Shown here: positions 37,393 through 49,854 of the stretch, one piece after another
Position numbering within the stretch: position 1 is the stretch's first letter
Layout of the letters: every line of letters begins with the position of its first letter
Assembly: GCA_036417435.1 (NCBI GenBank)
Contig: CM070903.1
Location: 85,346,001-85,410,000 of the forward strand
Direction: 5' to 3'
DNA length: 64,000 bases
Source: Inia geoffrensis
Lineage: Eukaryota; Chordata; Mammalia; Artiodactyla; Iniidae
Notes under the pieces: generated by a model
Seen by the model: only the letters and a program-made list of their open reading frames with translations
Databases searched by the model: none
What the model was told of the DNA's origin: nothing
Made by a program: the position numbers and the translations under genes

Positions 37393-38228
37393 TCCACTTT
37401 TTTTTAAGTAATGAAAGAACACATGCAGTTCATAATGAGCTTGGAGTAACGTGTATTACTACCCCAAACTAAAACAGTCCCAGCTAAAAAGAAAGAATTT
37501 CAATCTTTTTAGCAGTAGAAAGCTTTTCTTTAGCTAAACCATTTCTGTTAGACTTTTTTACATATTGAAAATGGTCTGTGATCCTTATTGCTACCTTTCC
37601 AAACAGTAGTTGGGGTAATAGCTCTAATTAATAAAATTATATCATTCAAGGCTCCTATAAAAGAAACTTGGTAGCAAAAAAATAATGTATATTCTTGCAG
37701 ATGATTTTTCTCCTCATTGATAAGCATTATTACACATAAAATTGCATGAGCTAGTAAATAATTTTTTTTACTAGTATCCTTTCTCCCATTTTTTCTTTTC
37801 TGTGTTCTCTTGCTATAAGACCAATGTCCCTGGCAGTTGCCAGAGAGAAGAGGCATCCCAAAGCTCACAAGTGGACATGTGCCCGCCAGGCAGGCAAGTG
37901 GTGAAACAAGTGGTTTATATTGAAGCCCTTCACATTCTTGCTATAGTTGAGGTATAGTTGATTTATAATATTAGTCTCAGGTGTACAACATAGTGATTCA
38001 AAGTTTTTATAGATTATACTCCATTTAAATTATTATAAAATATTGGCTATATCCCCTGTGCTATATCCTTGTAGCTTATTTATTTTATACATAGTAGTTT
38101 GTACCTCTTAATCCCCTGCCCCTATATTGCCCTTCCCCCTCTTCCCTTTCCCCACTGGTAACCACTAGTTCTCTGTATCTGTGAGTCTGTTTCTATTTTG
38201 TTATATTCATTCATTTGTTTTATTTTTT

Positions 38229-38445
38229 TTGGTTGGTTTTTGGTTTTTTTTTTTTGCGGTACGCGGGCCTCTCACTGCTGCGGCCTCTCCCGCCGCGGAG
38301 CACAGACTCCGGACGCGCAGGCCCAGCAACCATGGCTCACGGGCCAGCCGCTCTGCGGCATGTGGGATCTTCCCGGACTGGGGCACGAACCAGTGTCCCC
38401 TGCATCGGCATCGGACTCCCAAACACTGCGCCACCAGGGAAGCCC
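38229..38445 (-). mobile_element. Young short CHR-type SINE nested in L1, antisense
   Basis: Poly-T, GCGGTACGCGGGCCTCTCAC and an end at CCACCAGGGAAGCCC. A perfect 17-bp duplication CATTTGTTTTATTTTTT (38212-38228, 38446-38462), made of L1 sequence, shows it inserted into the L1. Confidence 0.95.
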
Positions 38446-38603
38446 CATTTGTTTTATTTTTTAGATTCCACATATAAGTGATAACATACAGGATTTGTCT
38501 TTCTCTGTCTGACTTATTTCACTAAACATAATACCCTCCAGGTCTACCCATGTTGTTGCAAATGCAAAATTTCATTCTTTGTTATGGCTGAGTAGTATTC
38601 CAT

Positions 38604-38605
<2 letters not shown>

Positions 38606-38646
<41 letters not shown>
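38606..38646. repeat. (GT)n microsatellite
   Basis: About 20 uninterrupted TG/GT units, arising at the TGTGTGTATATAT site usual in antisense L1 3' ends. Confidence 0.97.
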
Positions 38647-38650
<4 letters not shown>

Positions 38651-38975
38651 ATACAGACTCTTGCATCTTCTTTATCCACTCATCTGCTGATGGACACTTA
38701 GGTTGCTTCCATATCTTGGCTATTGTAAATAACACTGCTGTGAACATTGGGATGCATGTATCTTTGGAATTAATGTGTTTTTTTTCTTTCGCTATATACC
38801 CAGTAGTGGAACTGCTGTATCATGTGGTAGTTTTATGTTTAGTTTTTTGAGGAACCTCCATACTGTTTTCTACCATGGCTGTACCAATTTATAGTCCCAT
38901 CAACAGTGTAGAAGTGTTCCCTTTTTTCCACATCCTCACCAACATTTATTTGTGGTCTTTTCTTGTCTAATTGAC

Positions 38976-40887
38976 TTTTCACACAATACTCTGAGGTAGG
39001 TATTTTGGAGATAAAGGAACTGGGGCTCATATTAAAATATATGCCAACATCGCCACCAAAATAAGCAGTAGACTCTTGTTCAAGCAAAGGTCCAAATAAC
39101 TCGAAGCCCACGCTCTCCTGCTACACACAGCCTTGTGCCCATAGTCCTGTTGGGTTTCCTAGATGCAGGACTTGTAGAACCTTCCCAAAGACCCTTTCTT
39201 CAACTCTCATAGCTTCCACATTGCTTGATCCGAAGTTCCTGGGATGGGTGGGCAGTGATGCCGGGACTGTTTGATTCTTTCTTTATATTCCTAGTATTTC
39301 ACACTGTGGCTGACACATAGGTGTTCAATGAATGTCGAAATAAATGACTGAATGAGAACAATTATACTTCATAGAATTTTGAGCAAAGCTCAGATTTAAA
39401 GTTGGAAGGGAACCAAGAATTTATCTAATCCAAATTTGCCATTCTGAGGAATTGTGGCTCCGAGGAGACAGGTATAATTTGCCCAGTCATATGGAGATAG
39501 ACTAGAACACCGTTGTCTTAGTCTGTGACTTTCTCATGTAACCCCTTGAAATTTTCATGAAATAGGCCTATTTCAAATGTTTAAAGTTGATGCCACCCCT
39601 CGGTTTGTAAGTTAAATAAGAGAAATACAAACGTAAAAAAAAAAAAAGGGGGGATCTGAACTTCTTATAATGTAAAGAAAATATTCCAACTGCAGTACCT
39701 TCATATCTGACAATATTATTCATGATTTCTTTTGAGAAATCATCCATCTGAAAGACTGGAATCAAATCTTAGGCACTTCTCAGCCACAAGATCAACCAAA
39801 CACATGAAACATCTGGCTCTGGGGGAAGTGGACGAAGAGCCTGGGCTCTGAGCCATACACTTCACCCAAGGTATGTGGCCCTGTCACATCCGCCCAGCCT
39901 GAGCCAGGTGTTCTCTTACACATCTCACAGCTATGTTGTTACTCTGTAGCACTGTATCCTATCGATCAGGAATGAAAATAATCCCTTCCTCTCTCCTAAC
40001 CCCTCCCTCTGGCTGTTCTTTCCAGCCAGGCCTGATCTACAAATTATGCTGTCACCAACACCTCCCTAGAGCTCACCCATCAGGCCTGACCCTGGACTTC
40101 ATGCTTGCTTCCCCTCCAGTCAACCGTTAACCCCCGCACCCTTCTTCCAGGTCAGACTACCAACAAAATCAAGGGACCTCTTCAATTTCTTTAAAATTCA
40201 TTATTTTGTTTCAAAGTGGTGATCTGTAGCCACATTTTCCTTTCTTTCACAATTGTGGTCAATCAAGGGTGGCCAAGTCACATTTCATCTATAAAGAACT
40301 TTGCCCTGTCATCTCCTTTCCCAAATGTCCTGAAGGGTGTTTCCAGATCTCCCACAATAGATTAACCCATTTGGGTTTCATCTTTAGATTCCTTCTTTGA
40401 CTTCCTCTTTCTGTATATTTATTTTCAAAATGATAATCTCACATTAACATTTTTTAATTGTTTTTTTTCTCTTTCACAGTGCTGTAGGGCTAAACTGACC
40501 CTAATATTAACTTTTGTAGTTTTACAATATTTGCACAGAAACTCTCTCTTTCACCAAACTCTTCTCTTGTCTCCAATCCCAAATAATTTCTTTGAAAAGA
40601 GTGACATATCTTGAAGGAAATAGAAAAAATGGCATCTACTTAGTGTGTAGCCCTGAGGAAAACACCTCAGAATTCTAAAGTGCTTGTGAAATTCATTTCA
40701 GTGTTTAATGTCTACTTTTGATTGAAAAATGCAGAAATTACATTTAATAAGATGACATGTTCAGGGTCAGGCAGATTATTGGTGCTTGGTAGGCATTTAT
40801 TAATGCATATAGGTGATTTTCCTAGTTTGCTATACACACTGAAAACATTTATCCCAGATATAGATGCGTATTTAAAGAATAATTCTT
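38976..40887. other. Intergenic DNA with L2 tail
   Basis: About 39240-39360 resembles an L2 3' end (GACACATAGGTGTTCAATGA). The remainder is unique with no gene. Confidence 0.5.
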
Positions 40888-41006
40888 GGGACTTCCCTGG
40901 CAGTCCAGTGGTTAAGACTCTGTGCTTCCAATGCAGGGAGTGTGGGTTTGACCTCTGGTCCGGGAACTAAGATCCTGCATGCTGCGTGGCATGGCCAAAA
41001 AATAAT
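40888..41006 (+). mobile_element. Short SINE (head-only form)
   Basis: GGGACTTCCCTGGCAGTCCA head and a GCATGGCCAAAAAA end. A 10-bp duplication AATAATTCTT lies at 40878-40887 and 41007-41016. Confidence 0.88.
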
Positions 41007-41016
41007 AATAATTCTT

Positions 41017-43281
41017 ATTGCCTTCCTGCCAATTTTTTTCCTCCAATTGAACTGTGTTATCTTCCCAAATGCTAAATATTTTTGGGCTACTATTGGTTAT
41101 ATATTGATATTCCAGGTTTACTTTGGTTTTCATCTATTTCCCAGAAGTAAGCGTGCTTATTACTCCCATTTGTTGGGCATCCACTGCAGGCCAGCCACTG
41201 CCTAAGCCAGTGCTGACCAATATAGTAGCCGTTCGCCATATGTGCAACTGAGCACTTGAAATGTGACTAGTCCAAATTAAGATGACTTTAAGTGTAACAT
41301 ACACATCAGATTTCAAAGACTTACTATGAAAAAAAAAGTAAAATATCTCAATAATATTTTATACTGAGTACATGTTGAAATGCTGATATCTTGGCTATCT
41401 TGGATTAAATAAAATACGAAAAACAAAACAGGTGAAGCCTGTTTCTTTTTACTTTTAAAAAATTTCAATACTACAAAAAAATGTCATATGTGCCTCACGT
41501 TTGTGGCTTGCATTGTATTTGTCAGTGCGGTGCTAGCTTAGGTGCTTCATACTCTGCACAATGAATGAATGAGTGAATAAATGAGACAAGCTCTGCTTTC
41601 CTGATATTCGAGGACAGCTCATAATAGTCTACCAGAGAGGAATCAAACAAACTTAGGGGTTGATAGAAATTTATTACAGTTCAGCCCAGTCTCTTCATTT
41701 TGAGGATACCAAGTCCCAGAGAAATCTGCATGCCTTATGAGCTATCCACTGAATAAAGACAGAAAAGCAAGGTTTTGATTCAGTACCAGCTTCTCCTGTG
41801 TCATCATCAGTGGAAAATGATGAGGACACCAAAAGTACCCAGGAACAAATGCCTGGGATTCTAGTTGATCATCTAGCCTGCTACCTGTAGAACTGTTTCC
41901 ACCGTTATGATTTCAATGAATTCACTCGTTGCAACTGAGCAGAATTGTTCTAGACAGATACCTGGGCTGAGCCACAGTATCATGTAGGAAGGACGAAATT
42001 GAGCCAGGCAGGGAGGTCCAGGATGGACCTCCTGGGACAGTAGGGCATTGTGACGTCATCAGTGATGGTCTCAGATGGTTTCCCGTTGCTGGCCCTCCAG
42101 TCTCAGCTGTTACTGCAAATTCCGTTCCTCTACCATGAGTGTGGAGCCGCTAAAGTCAACAGATTCACATGTACCTTGAGGTGAATATTCCCGTTTTCCT
42201 ATTTAGAAGGTGACTCACTGGAATACTGCTTTTATTGGCTCTTTTGTGTGAAGAGGACAACGGTGTCCGGTTTCCTACGGACACTCCTTGAAGTTTATTC
42301 CCTTGTCCTGATTAAGGATTCCTTTACAAGTGGTTCTGAATGTTGGGGAAAGAGTCTCAGGCAGTCATTTCTTTGGCTTCACTGGTAACATTTATCAGGG
42401 ACAGGAGCACCCAAAGCCTTCCACCTCTTCCCCTGCTCCGGTGAGTTTGGTGTGAATTTGGGACCATGGTTCTCACATTAGACATCCCTGTCCTTGGGGT
42501 CTAATCCTGTCTGCTGTACCTTTAAAAAGTTATAATTCTGGACTGATAAAATCTAAATGTCATGTTTCGCTCTAACTAAAAAAGGTTGCATTGGTCAGTC
42601 TCATTTACTCTTACATATTTATAAATAGGCAAGCTTGAATTCAATAAGCACGTTTATGTAAATGTTGGGCAAAATTGAGTCCACCCAAGTTAAGTGTGGG
42701 AGGGTGGTGGCTGTGTATCCCAGACTAGTGTCTTTGAACTGTAACTGTGTCTACATAGTTACCCTGCAAGCTTAATTTTAGCTAGATGAACTACCAGAAA
42801 TGTTAGCAATCTGTCTTTTCAGATTACTTATGCTCTTTCTCTTTGCTGAAAGATAGATTTTAAAAGTATGGAATCCTTGGTTTTACATGTTTCTTTAAAC
42901 AGACTTGTAACAATTTTATCAGCAAATATATCTTAACATGAATTTTAAACATCTGAGGCAACAATTATTTTCAAATAGTTGCATGTTTTACCTTGAAAAA
43001 TTATACTATGTACAAATACTGTATACTTGTCTATGTACCTATAAGTATACAGTGACTGTGTATGCGTTTTCTCTCTATATATACACGTGTGTGTGTATAT
43101 ATACATATGTGTATATGTCGATATCTTTTTCCATATCTATGTATAGATACAGATATCTATCTTGTGGGGGAGAGGGAGAATGATAGTGGATTTCAGCTAG
43201 ATGTTTCTATCTTATTTTTCTTGTTATATTGAGATTGTCACTGCAGAAAATCTGTACAAATTCTCTACTTAAGAAACCTCA
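41017..43281. other. Unique intergenic DNA upstream of DCUN1D1
   Basis: No young repeat. Contains the inverted repeat and CRE listed separately and a TATACA/TGTGTA low-complexity run near 43078-43150. No credible gene. Confidence 0.5.
42012..42058. promoter_or_regulatory. 9-bp inverted repeat plus consensus CRE
   Basis: GGAGGTCCA (42012-42020), a 3-nt spacer, then its exact reverse complement TGGACCTCC (42024-42032). Eighteen bases further on comes TGACGTCA (42051-42058), the full palindromic cAMP-response element. It lies in non-repetitive DNA about 4.9 kb upstream of DCUN1D1. A regulatory role is inferred, not shown. Confidence 0.4.
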
Positions 43282-43485
43282 GGGCTTCCCTGGTGGCGCA
43301 GTGGTTGAGAGTCCTCCTGCCAATGCAGGGGACATGGGTTTGTGCCCCGGTCCAGGAGGATCCCACATGCCGCGGAGAGGCTAGGCCCGTGAGCAATGGC
43401 GGCTGAGCCTGTGCATCCGGAGCCTGTGCTCTGCACCGGGAGAGGCCACAACAGTGAGAAGCCCGCATAACGCAAAAAAAAAAAA
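43282..43485 (+). mobile_element. Short CHR-type SINE
   Basis: GGGCTTCCCTGGTGGCGCAG head, GGTTTGTGCCCCGG box, GAAGCCCGCATAACGC end and poly-A. Flanking duplication not resolved. Confidence 0.92.
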
Positions 43486-43751
43486 TTAGTAATCATGACA
43501 ATTTTAACAAGTGTGTTTCTCTAACTCAATAACGATTGACTCCACTTCACATTCAGTACTGTGGCTTGGAAGTGCAGTAATGGGTACCGTTGCTACTACA
43601 TTTACCATCTGACCATATGGTATAACATACATCTGCCAAGGAGGAAAGACATTCCATTACAATAACAAACAATATAGGCACAGTCTTAAGGCAGGTAAGA
43701 CATCAATTAGATAACTTCTTTCTTTAAATTTATCCAAGTATTACCACGTAG

Positions 43752-43754
<3 letters not shown>

Positions 43755-43789
<35 letters not shown>
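43755..43789. repeat. (AC)n microsatellite
   Basis: About 17 uninterrupted AC units followed by ATATAT. Confidence 0.97.
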
Positions 43790-43794
<5 letters not shown>

Positions 43795-43822
43795 CTCCTA
43801 TATGATGCTCGGCACTCATTTT

Positions 43823-44051
43823 TTAAAATATTTATTTATTTACTTTGGCTGCATCGGGTCTTAGTTGTGGCACACAGGAGCTTCATTGCGGCACGTGGGC
43901 TCTCTCGTTGTGGCCCTCGTGCTCAGTAGTTGTAGCACGTGGGCTTAGTTGCCCCTGCGGCATGTGGGATCTTAGTTCCTGACCAGGGATCAAACCCGCA
44001 TCCCCTGCATTGGAAAGCGGATTATTAACCACTGGACCACCAGGGAAGTTC
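43823..44051 (-). mobile_element. CHR-type SINE, antisense
   Basis: TTTA-rich tail, GGCTGCATCGGGTCTTAGTT body and an end at CCACCAGGGAAGTTC. A perfect 15-bp duplication CTCGGCACTCATTTT lies at 43808-43822 and 44052-44066. Confidence 0.94.
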
Positions 44052-44309
44052 CTCGGCACTCATTTTGACACTGAAGACTCAAAGATGTGTGCAACTGGGT
44101 CTCTGGCCTGGAGACCAGATGTGTGCACAACCTGGCAGGGGAAGTCATGAAGGCTAATAATTATCATAGGTCATAAGCATATACAAGCAGTCACAGAAGT
44201 ACAGAAGGAGAAACATACCTACCAGCTGGAATCCAGGTGATGAGGTCAGCAGATAATCACAGAGAAGATGGTCTTTGAGTTGAGTGTGAGGTCTTGGTAG
44301 GAAATACAG

Positions 44310-44555
44310 TGTGGTGGTTAAGAGAATAGAGTCTGTAGCCAGACTATCTGGGTTTAAGTCCCAGCTCTACTACATATCAGCTGAGGAACATTTGGCATGT
44401 TATTTAACCTCTCCATGCCTCAGTTTCTTCCTTGGTAGAATGGGCATAATCATTGGTCATTGTTCATAGGTTGAAATGAGGATTATGTGAGTTAGAATGT
44501 GTCATGGGTTTAAAACAGTGCCTGGTACATGAAAAGCCCTCAGTCAGTGTTAGGC
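44310..44555 (+). repeat. MIR SINE remnant
   Basis: GTGTGGTGGTTAAGAGAATA start, CCTCTCCATGCCTCAGTTTC core and AACAGTGCCTGGTACATGAA end; full-length-looking MIR. Confidence 0.85.
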
Positions 44556-46589
44556 AGTCCTCCAGGGATAGCAGAATGAGAAATGGCAAGCTTGGATTGT
44601 TAAAACTGAAATATGAGGTGTATTTGTGTGGCAGGTGGTGGACAACAGCAAGGTGAGTGGACAGATTATGGGGAAAGAGCCTTGTATGCCACACCAAAAA
44701 GGCTCACGTTTATGGAGCCCAAGGAGAGTTCTAAGGATGAAATTCAGATTTGTGTTATAGAAAGAGAACTCTGGAGCGGTGGGGAAAGAGTAGAGGCCAG
44801 AACGTTGATTAAGAGGCTGTTGATGAGAAGAGAGATAATATAGGCTTGGCTGAGGGATAGAGAATAGAATGCAAATGCAAAGTTATTTAGGTTGTAAAAC
44901 TGATGAGGTTTGGTGAGCGATTAGATTAAGGTGGATGAAGTAGAAGGAGTTGTGAATGACTCTTAAGATTTCTGGCTTGGATGATCTGGTAAAAAGACAG
45001 AAGGAAAAGCAGGTTTGGGGATAAGGTTTTGGATTTGTCAAGATTGACAGGCCTGTGGAGTAACCAAAATTAGTGTGTAGACCTGCCACTCAGGACCTAG
45101 AAGTCAAGATTTAGGACTCCTCAAGACACAGGTAGTAGTTGACATTGTGGGAATGTGAGTGAGAGCATGACACAGCTCATATACAGAAAGAGATTCAGGG
45201 ATAGTTCTGGAAAACCCACGAATTAAGAGCCAAAGAGAGCTGAGCCAGCCAAGGAGAGTGGTCACAGAGGAAGGAGGAAACACAGAAGAAAGTGGATCAT
45301 GGAAAATGATGGAGAGGGAATTTAAGGAAGAGGTGTTCTAATGCAGGAGAGAGGTCAAGTAGAATGAGAACTAAGAGCTGTTCGCTGGAGTTGGCAATTA
45401 GGAAAAAGAGCTTAAAACCCATGAGGTATTACCTCAGTGAAGTATAACAGTATGGGGAAAGAGATACAGTGAATCCTCTTCATTAAGACCCTAGATGTTA
45501 GTTGATATTTCAGGGCAAATGCTAGGTGAATTCCTGGAGAACATCCATGGATGTGGTCCAGCTTCAGGCTTGCTGCACAAGGCAGATCTGGCCTGTCCTG
45601 ACCAAGCTGTTTTCCCAGAGCCTAGCAAGGAGACTGGCACATTAATATGTATACACTGAAGGTTGTTGAGAAGCATGGATGTATGCTTAGTGGTGGCCCA
45701 GGATCTGTTTTGGTAGAGTCCCTGGAGCTCCTGATACATGGCTGCCCCAGGAAGTGTTAGGAGGCCCCCAGGAGTTGCCAAAGAAGTTCTGTTGCTTTGA
45801 TAAGAATTTCAAAGCCATAAAGTTATAGGGTTGATCTGGCAGATTATGCCAGGGTTGGGGGGAAAAGGATGTTGCTGAGTACAGTGATAACAGGTGAGGG
45901 TCATAACACTTCCACTCAGGTTGGTTCTGTTTTGAAACACAGATTTTTTGGCTCAGTCTTAGATGTGATTTTCTGATGTTTGCTTTATTACCTGCTTTTC
46001 TTATTTCCTTCCTTTGTGTGTGAAAGTGTCTCATCTCTTCAATTGGATAGTCAATTTCTTAAGGGCAGGGACCACTCCAAAGAGTCTTTTCTACTCCCTG
46101 CAAGCACATACTTGTCCACTTGACCCCCAGCAGAGAATCCTGGTACCCTCAGCCTTAGCAGACTTAGAACCAAAATTAGGACAAGCCTGACATCAACCCT
46201 CGGTAAAAAAGATGTTCGTTACTTCCCAAAACTTTACCCTAGGAAGGTTGAACTAAGTGCATATTTAGAGAAAGTGGTAGGCGCTGATATCTGCCACCAG
46301 TGTGGCATGAACGGGGCCCTGAATCCTCAGTCTTCCTCGCCTGGAACCCTAGGGCCATCCCACCAGTCTTCCTGTGGACACAGATCTGGTTAGAGTCTGG
46401 GCCATTCCAAAGGGCATTCCAGCTCCCACATGGCTAGACTAAGGTCTCCTCTGGCATGTTCACGTGGGGGACCCGACGCAGTCCAGACATTGGACTGGGA
46501 GAAGAAAACACTTGGGGGTGGAGGTGTTTTTACTGTTCCTTTTTTTTTTTTTTTTTTTGATATTTATGGGGTGGTTTGGGACGGATCTA
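44556..46589. other. Intergenic DNA proximal to DCUN1D1
   Basis: No lineage-specific SINE. Old repeat-like purine-rich DNA at 44600-45400 that I cannot classify, then unique DNA. An isolated poly-T tract is at 46540-46558. No credible gene. Confidence 0.45.
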
Positions 46590-46941
46590 GCGCCTCAGTC
46601 CTAGCCCTTCCAGTCGCCCCCAGCTGCATAAGTTATCGGCCACAGCTCTTCCCCTCCTCGACACAGTGTAGACACGACCCTGGCCATCGGACGGCGGAAG
46701 GAGCGCGTAGGAAGCGGAGGTGGTGTCGCCCGGGCGCCCACCCGCCGGGCGCGGCGGGAGGATGTCTGCGCGCGCAGCGTGTGCGTCGCCCCCTGGCCCC
46801 CCCCCGCGCCCCCCGCCCGGGGGGACCCTCGCGCCCAGGGGAAGCCCCGCGCGGGGCGCCCGCCGCCCGCCCCAGTCCCTCCGCCTCCCGGAGGCCCGGG
46901 GCTGCCTCTTCGGGCCGCGCTGGGGCCGCCCCGCACTGCGC

Positions 46942-46968
46942 ATGAGCGGGAGCCCGGCGAGCCCGTGA
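46942..46968 (+). other. Possible upstream ORF in DCUN1D1 leader
   Basis: ATG AGC GGG ... CCG TGA encodes eight residues (MSGSPASP) and stops 76 nt before the DCUN1D1 ATG. It would be in the mRNA only if transcription starts upstream of 46942, which the sequence cannot tell. Confidence 0.35.
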
Positions 46969-46973
46969 GAGGA

Positions 46974-46991
46974 GCCGCCGCCGCCGCCGCC
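46974..46991 (+). repeat. DCUN1D1: (GCC)6 triplet run in DCUN1D1 5' UTR
   Basis: Six perfect GCC triplets in the probable 5' UTR, 53 nt upstream of the start codon. Confidence 0.9.
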
Positions 46992-47044
46992 GTCCATTCG
47001 CTGCGGAGCCGGAGGAGGAGGGGAGAGGCCTGGAGGACACCAAC

Positions 47045-47047
47045 ATG
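47045..47047 (+). CDS. DCUN1D1: DCUN1D1 exon 1 coding part (initiator Met)
   Basis: The leader ...GGAGGACACCAACATG ends exactly at a GTGAGG donor, so exon 1 supplies only the start codon and exon 2 continues AAC AAG (Asn-Lys). ACCAACATGG is an acceptable Kozak context (A at -3 and, in the spliced mRNA, A at +4). This reproduces the known DCNL1 N-terminus MNKLKSSQ. Had translation continued into the intron, it would read an unrelated GC-rich frame. Confidence 0.9.
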
Positions 47048-49854
47048 GTGAGGCACTGCGGCCGCCCGCCCCGCCGGCTGGGGGCCGGCGGAGCCGCGCA
47101 CCCCAGCCCTGGCCGCCCTCCGCCCCGCGGCGACCCTGCCGCCCCGAGCTTCGGCCCGCGGCCTCCGTCCAGCTCCCCGGCGGGGCTCTTCTCCCCGCCT
47201 CTCCCTTCCTCCTTCGCCCCTTCCCGCCCGGGCGCCGCTGCTACGCGAGAGCCGAGGAGGCGGAGCGGAGCCGGGCCTAGTCGGGAGCCCCGGGTAGTTT
47301 GGGGCGCGGGGAGCGGCCCCGGGTGCCCCTTGCTGGGCTCGGCGCGGCTAGGGGAGGCGTTGGGGCGGGGGGAGGGGATGGGGCAACGGCTCCGTCTCTG
47401 CCCGGCCCCCACGCCTGCTCCATTGTGTTTGGCCGGGGACCGGGGTCCGGGGTTCCGGGTGAGGAGCCTCCCCCCGCTCGGAGCCGGGGCTTCCCCCTCC
47501 GCTCCGCCGGGGAGAAGGAAAGACTTTCCCGGCTCTCCCCTCCCTCCTCCGCTCCGGCTCCAACAGCCCTCAAGTCTCCAGGCAGTTTTGCTTGGGGCGG
47601 GGTAACAGCCCTGTTCCTTTCTCCATCACCTCTCGATGCGCCCCGCAGTTCTGGAAAATGGGAGTTTCACTGGCCAGTTGGTGGAGGTTATATTTACCTC
47701 TCTACTGAGAACATGGGAGACCGCTGAGCTTGGGGGACGTGGGGGGAGGGGGGAGTACGGAAGTGCAACCTGTTCTCATTTCATAAAATTAGGAGAAACA
47801 GACTTGCTATCTTTTGGGCACATATTTTATTTCCTTGGGGTGGGAGGAGTAATTGCTTTATTATGCCAGTTAAAAACCTTTCGTGATGTTTAAAAAACAG
47901 TTTGTCAAGTTAGTCCCCTCTCCCTTTTTTGGAAAATGTCTTACAAGCTTGAAGACGTGGTATTCAAGTTATCTGTTTACATTTTGGTAATTATGTACCT
48001 GATTCTTGGACTTTATGTTTTTCAGAAGCTATGTTTAGTATTATAATCTGAGCATGAGTTGAATTCCATGCAGGTTACTGTATGAATAGACAGTAAAAAT
48101 GATGTTCTTCTCCTTTTGCTCATGGGGAACATAAAGGCCTCTTTGAGGAGGGTGTATGTGTGTGTCTAAGGGAATGCCCCGGTGTCTTGTTTTTAGCTGG
48201 TCTTATTTCTGCTGAATGACACTTACCTAGTCTCAGCCTCCAACTTGGCAGAATTTTGGTGTCGCGCGTATGGATATGTGGTTTAGTTTGCCATATACTC
48301 AAGAACTTAGGTTCTGTGGTAAGTTCCATGAAAGTTTACCATTTGTATTTGTAAGAAAACTTTGCCATAAAGTACAGGTGATTGTTTAGATGGTTGTTAC
48401 AATGTTTAAAGATCCACCAGGGCGGCTAAACAGTTTCCAATTTCTTGAGCATTTTGACGGTCATAGACATTACTCCTGAAGTTTCCAGACTCTTGGCTTG
48501 TAAGAGTATGCTTGAAGTAATGAAATGTAATTCCCCGGTAAACACTCTGTGAGAGCATTGAAATGTGTTCTGCTCATAATAGTCTCCAGACAGCATCATC
48601 CTCTGGAATCCAAAGTGTTGATAATGCTCGTTACTTGTTACGAATTCAGGAGTCATGTGGTTCATATGAGAGTTCATTCAGCTTGTATTGGAGCTTGTAA
48701 GCTTCTATCCTTTTACTACTATTAAATTAGCTAGTTTTGGAACTTAGCCATAACTATTTAATTACACTACTAATGACAAGATATCACTAATTTAAAACAC
48801 TTTTTGTGGCTGAACTCAGATCATGTCATTAGAATTGTCTTGGTATGCTCTTGTTAGTTTGGAAACTAAATTACCATGGGCCCTAATAGAAGTTAGGCCA
48901 TAAGAATTTTCTAGTTAAGTTTTTCATTGTAAATTTATTTTACTTATAATTATTTCTTGATACAATTTTGGGGCTAATGTTTTTCGGTGTGTGTAATGCA
49001 GCCCATTTCTAGAGCACATGTTATATTGTCAATTCTGGGGCAAATTTAAATGACAGGATATCCGAATATGTTGTGTAAGAAAAAAAAATTGTTCATTTAA
49101 CCTACCTGACACCCACGTAGAAAGACCAAAAATAACTCCAAAACTAGACAATATTCTGTTACCCCTGAAAATCTTTTTAAAAAGTGTTTGATTTCTGGCT
49201 TGTTTTCTTATTTGTAAGAGGACAGGATTTGATGATTTCCAAAGTTACATTCAGCTAAAAATTTTGATTTTAACTATTTTTCTTAGATGTGTGAGAAGTT
49301 TGTAGACTGTGTAAGCTACTAGATTTTTATAGACTCACAGCATCATAGAATTTTTAGACCTGAAATGGCTTCAGAGATCATCTGATTTACTCCTCTTCCC
49401 TTTTACAGAAGAAGAAATTGAAGATCAAGGAGGTTTTGAGGTTCAAGTTTGCAAAATTGTTAGTTGCAGAACTGAAACTAACTTTTCCTGGTTTTAGTAT
49501 TTCCCCCAGTATTTGTGGTACATGTAATCTTTTAACTCACATGAAATCTAAAGAATGGTTGAAAATTGGATTTGAAGTTAATTTACCCATTTAAACAGAG
49601 GGAAACCCAAGTGTTATTAATGAAAATGTTAAATAACAAAATTCAAATTAATGATTAATGGTGTTAATTTACTATGTTTTTAATGTTTTTTTAAAAAAAA
49701 TGTATAGACTTTGAAATTTAAGATTATATTTTCAACAAATATCAGTTTGTAAGTCCAGATTAATGTAGGCCTGTTGAAGGTTGTCTCTGTAAAACTCGTT
49801 TCACATTGTTTTGCATATACATAAGTAAATTAAGGGAGGGCCTTAATTAATTTT

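Larger units (their letters stand above)
37938..38975 (-). mobile_element. L1 3'-end, antisense, with nested SINE
   Basis: GTTGATTTATAATATTAGTC, CACATATAAGTGATAACATA, GGACACTTAGGTTGCTTCCA and CCATCAACAGTGTAGAAGTG follow the antisense L1 3' UTR and ORF2 end in order. Interrupted by a SINE at 38229-38445 and by a (GT)n run. Confidence 0.88.
46590..47560 (+). promoter_or_regulatory. DCUN1D1: DCUN1D1 CpG-island promoter
   Basis: Abrupt shift to very GC-rich, CpG-dense sequence with no TATA box, spanning exon 1 and the start of intron 1. An NRF1-like site TGCGCATGAGC lies at 46937-46947, and many G/C boxes are present. The transcription start is estimated at about 46900-46970 from the position of exon 1. 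This is the architecture of a constitutive, broadly expressed gene. Long open frames on both strands here reflect the lack of stop codons in GC-rich DNA. Confidence 0.88.

Noticed and set aside
45491..46034. Minus-strand frames of 96-115 codons upstream of DCUN1D1
   Set aside because: No recognisable domain and no transcript signal; frames overlap in different phases.
46587..47605. Long open frames on both strands in the CpG island (up to 259 codons)
   Set aside because: GC-rich DNA lacks stop codons; the frames overlap in several phases, are Pro/Arg/Gly/Ala-rich and match no known protein. Only the Met-only exon 1 of DCUN1D1 is supported.
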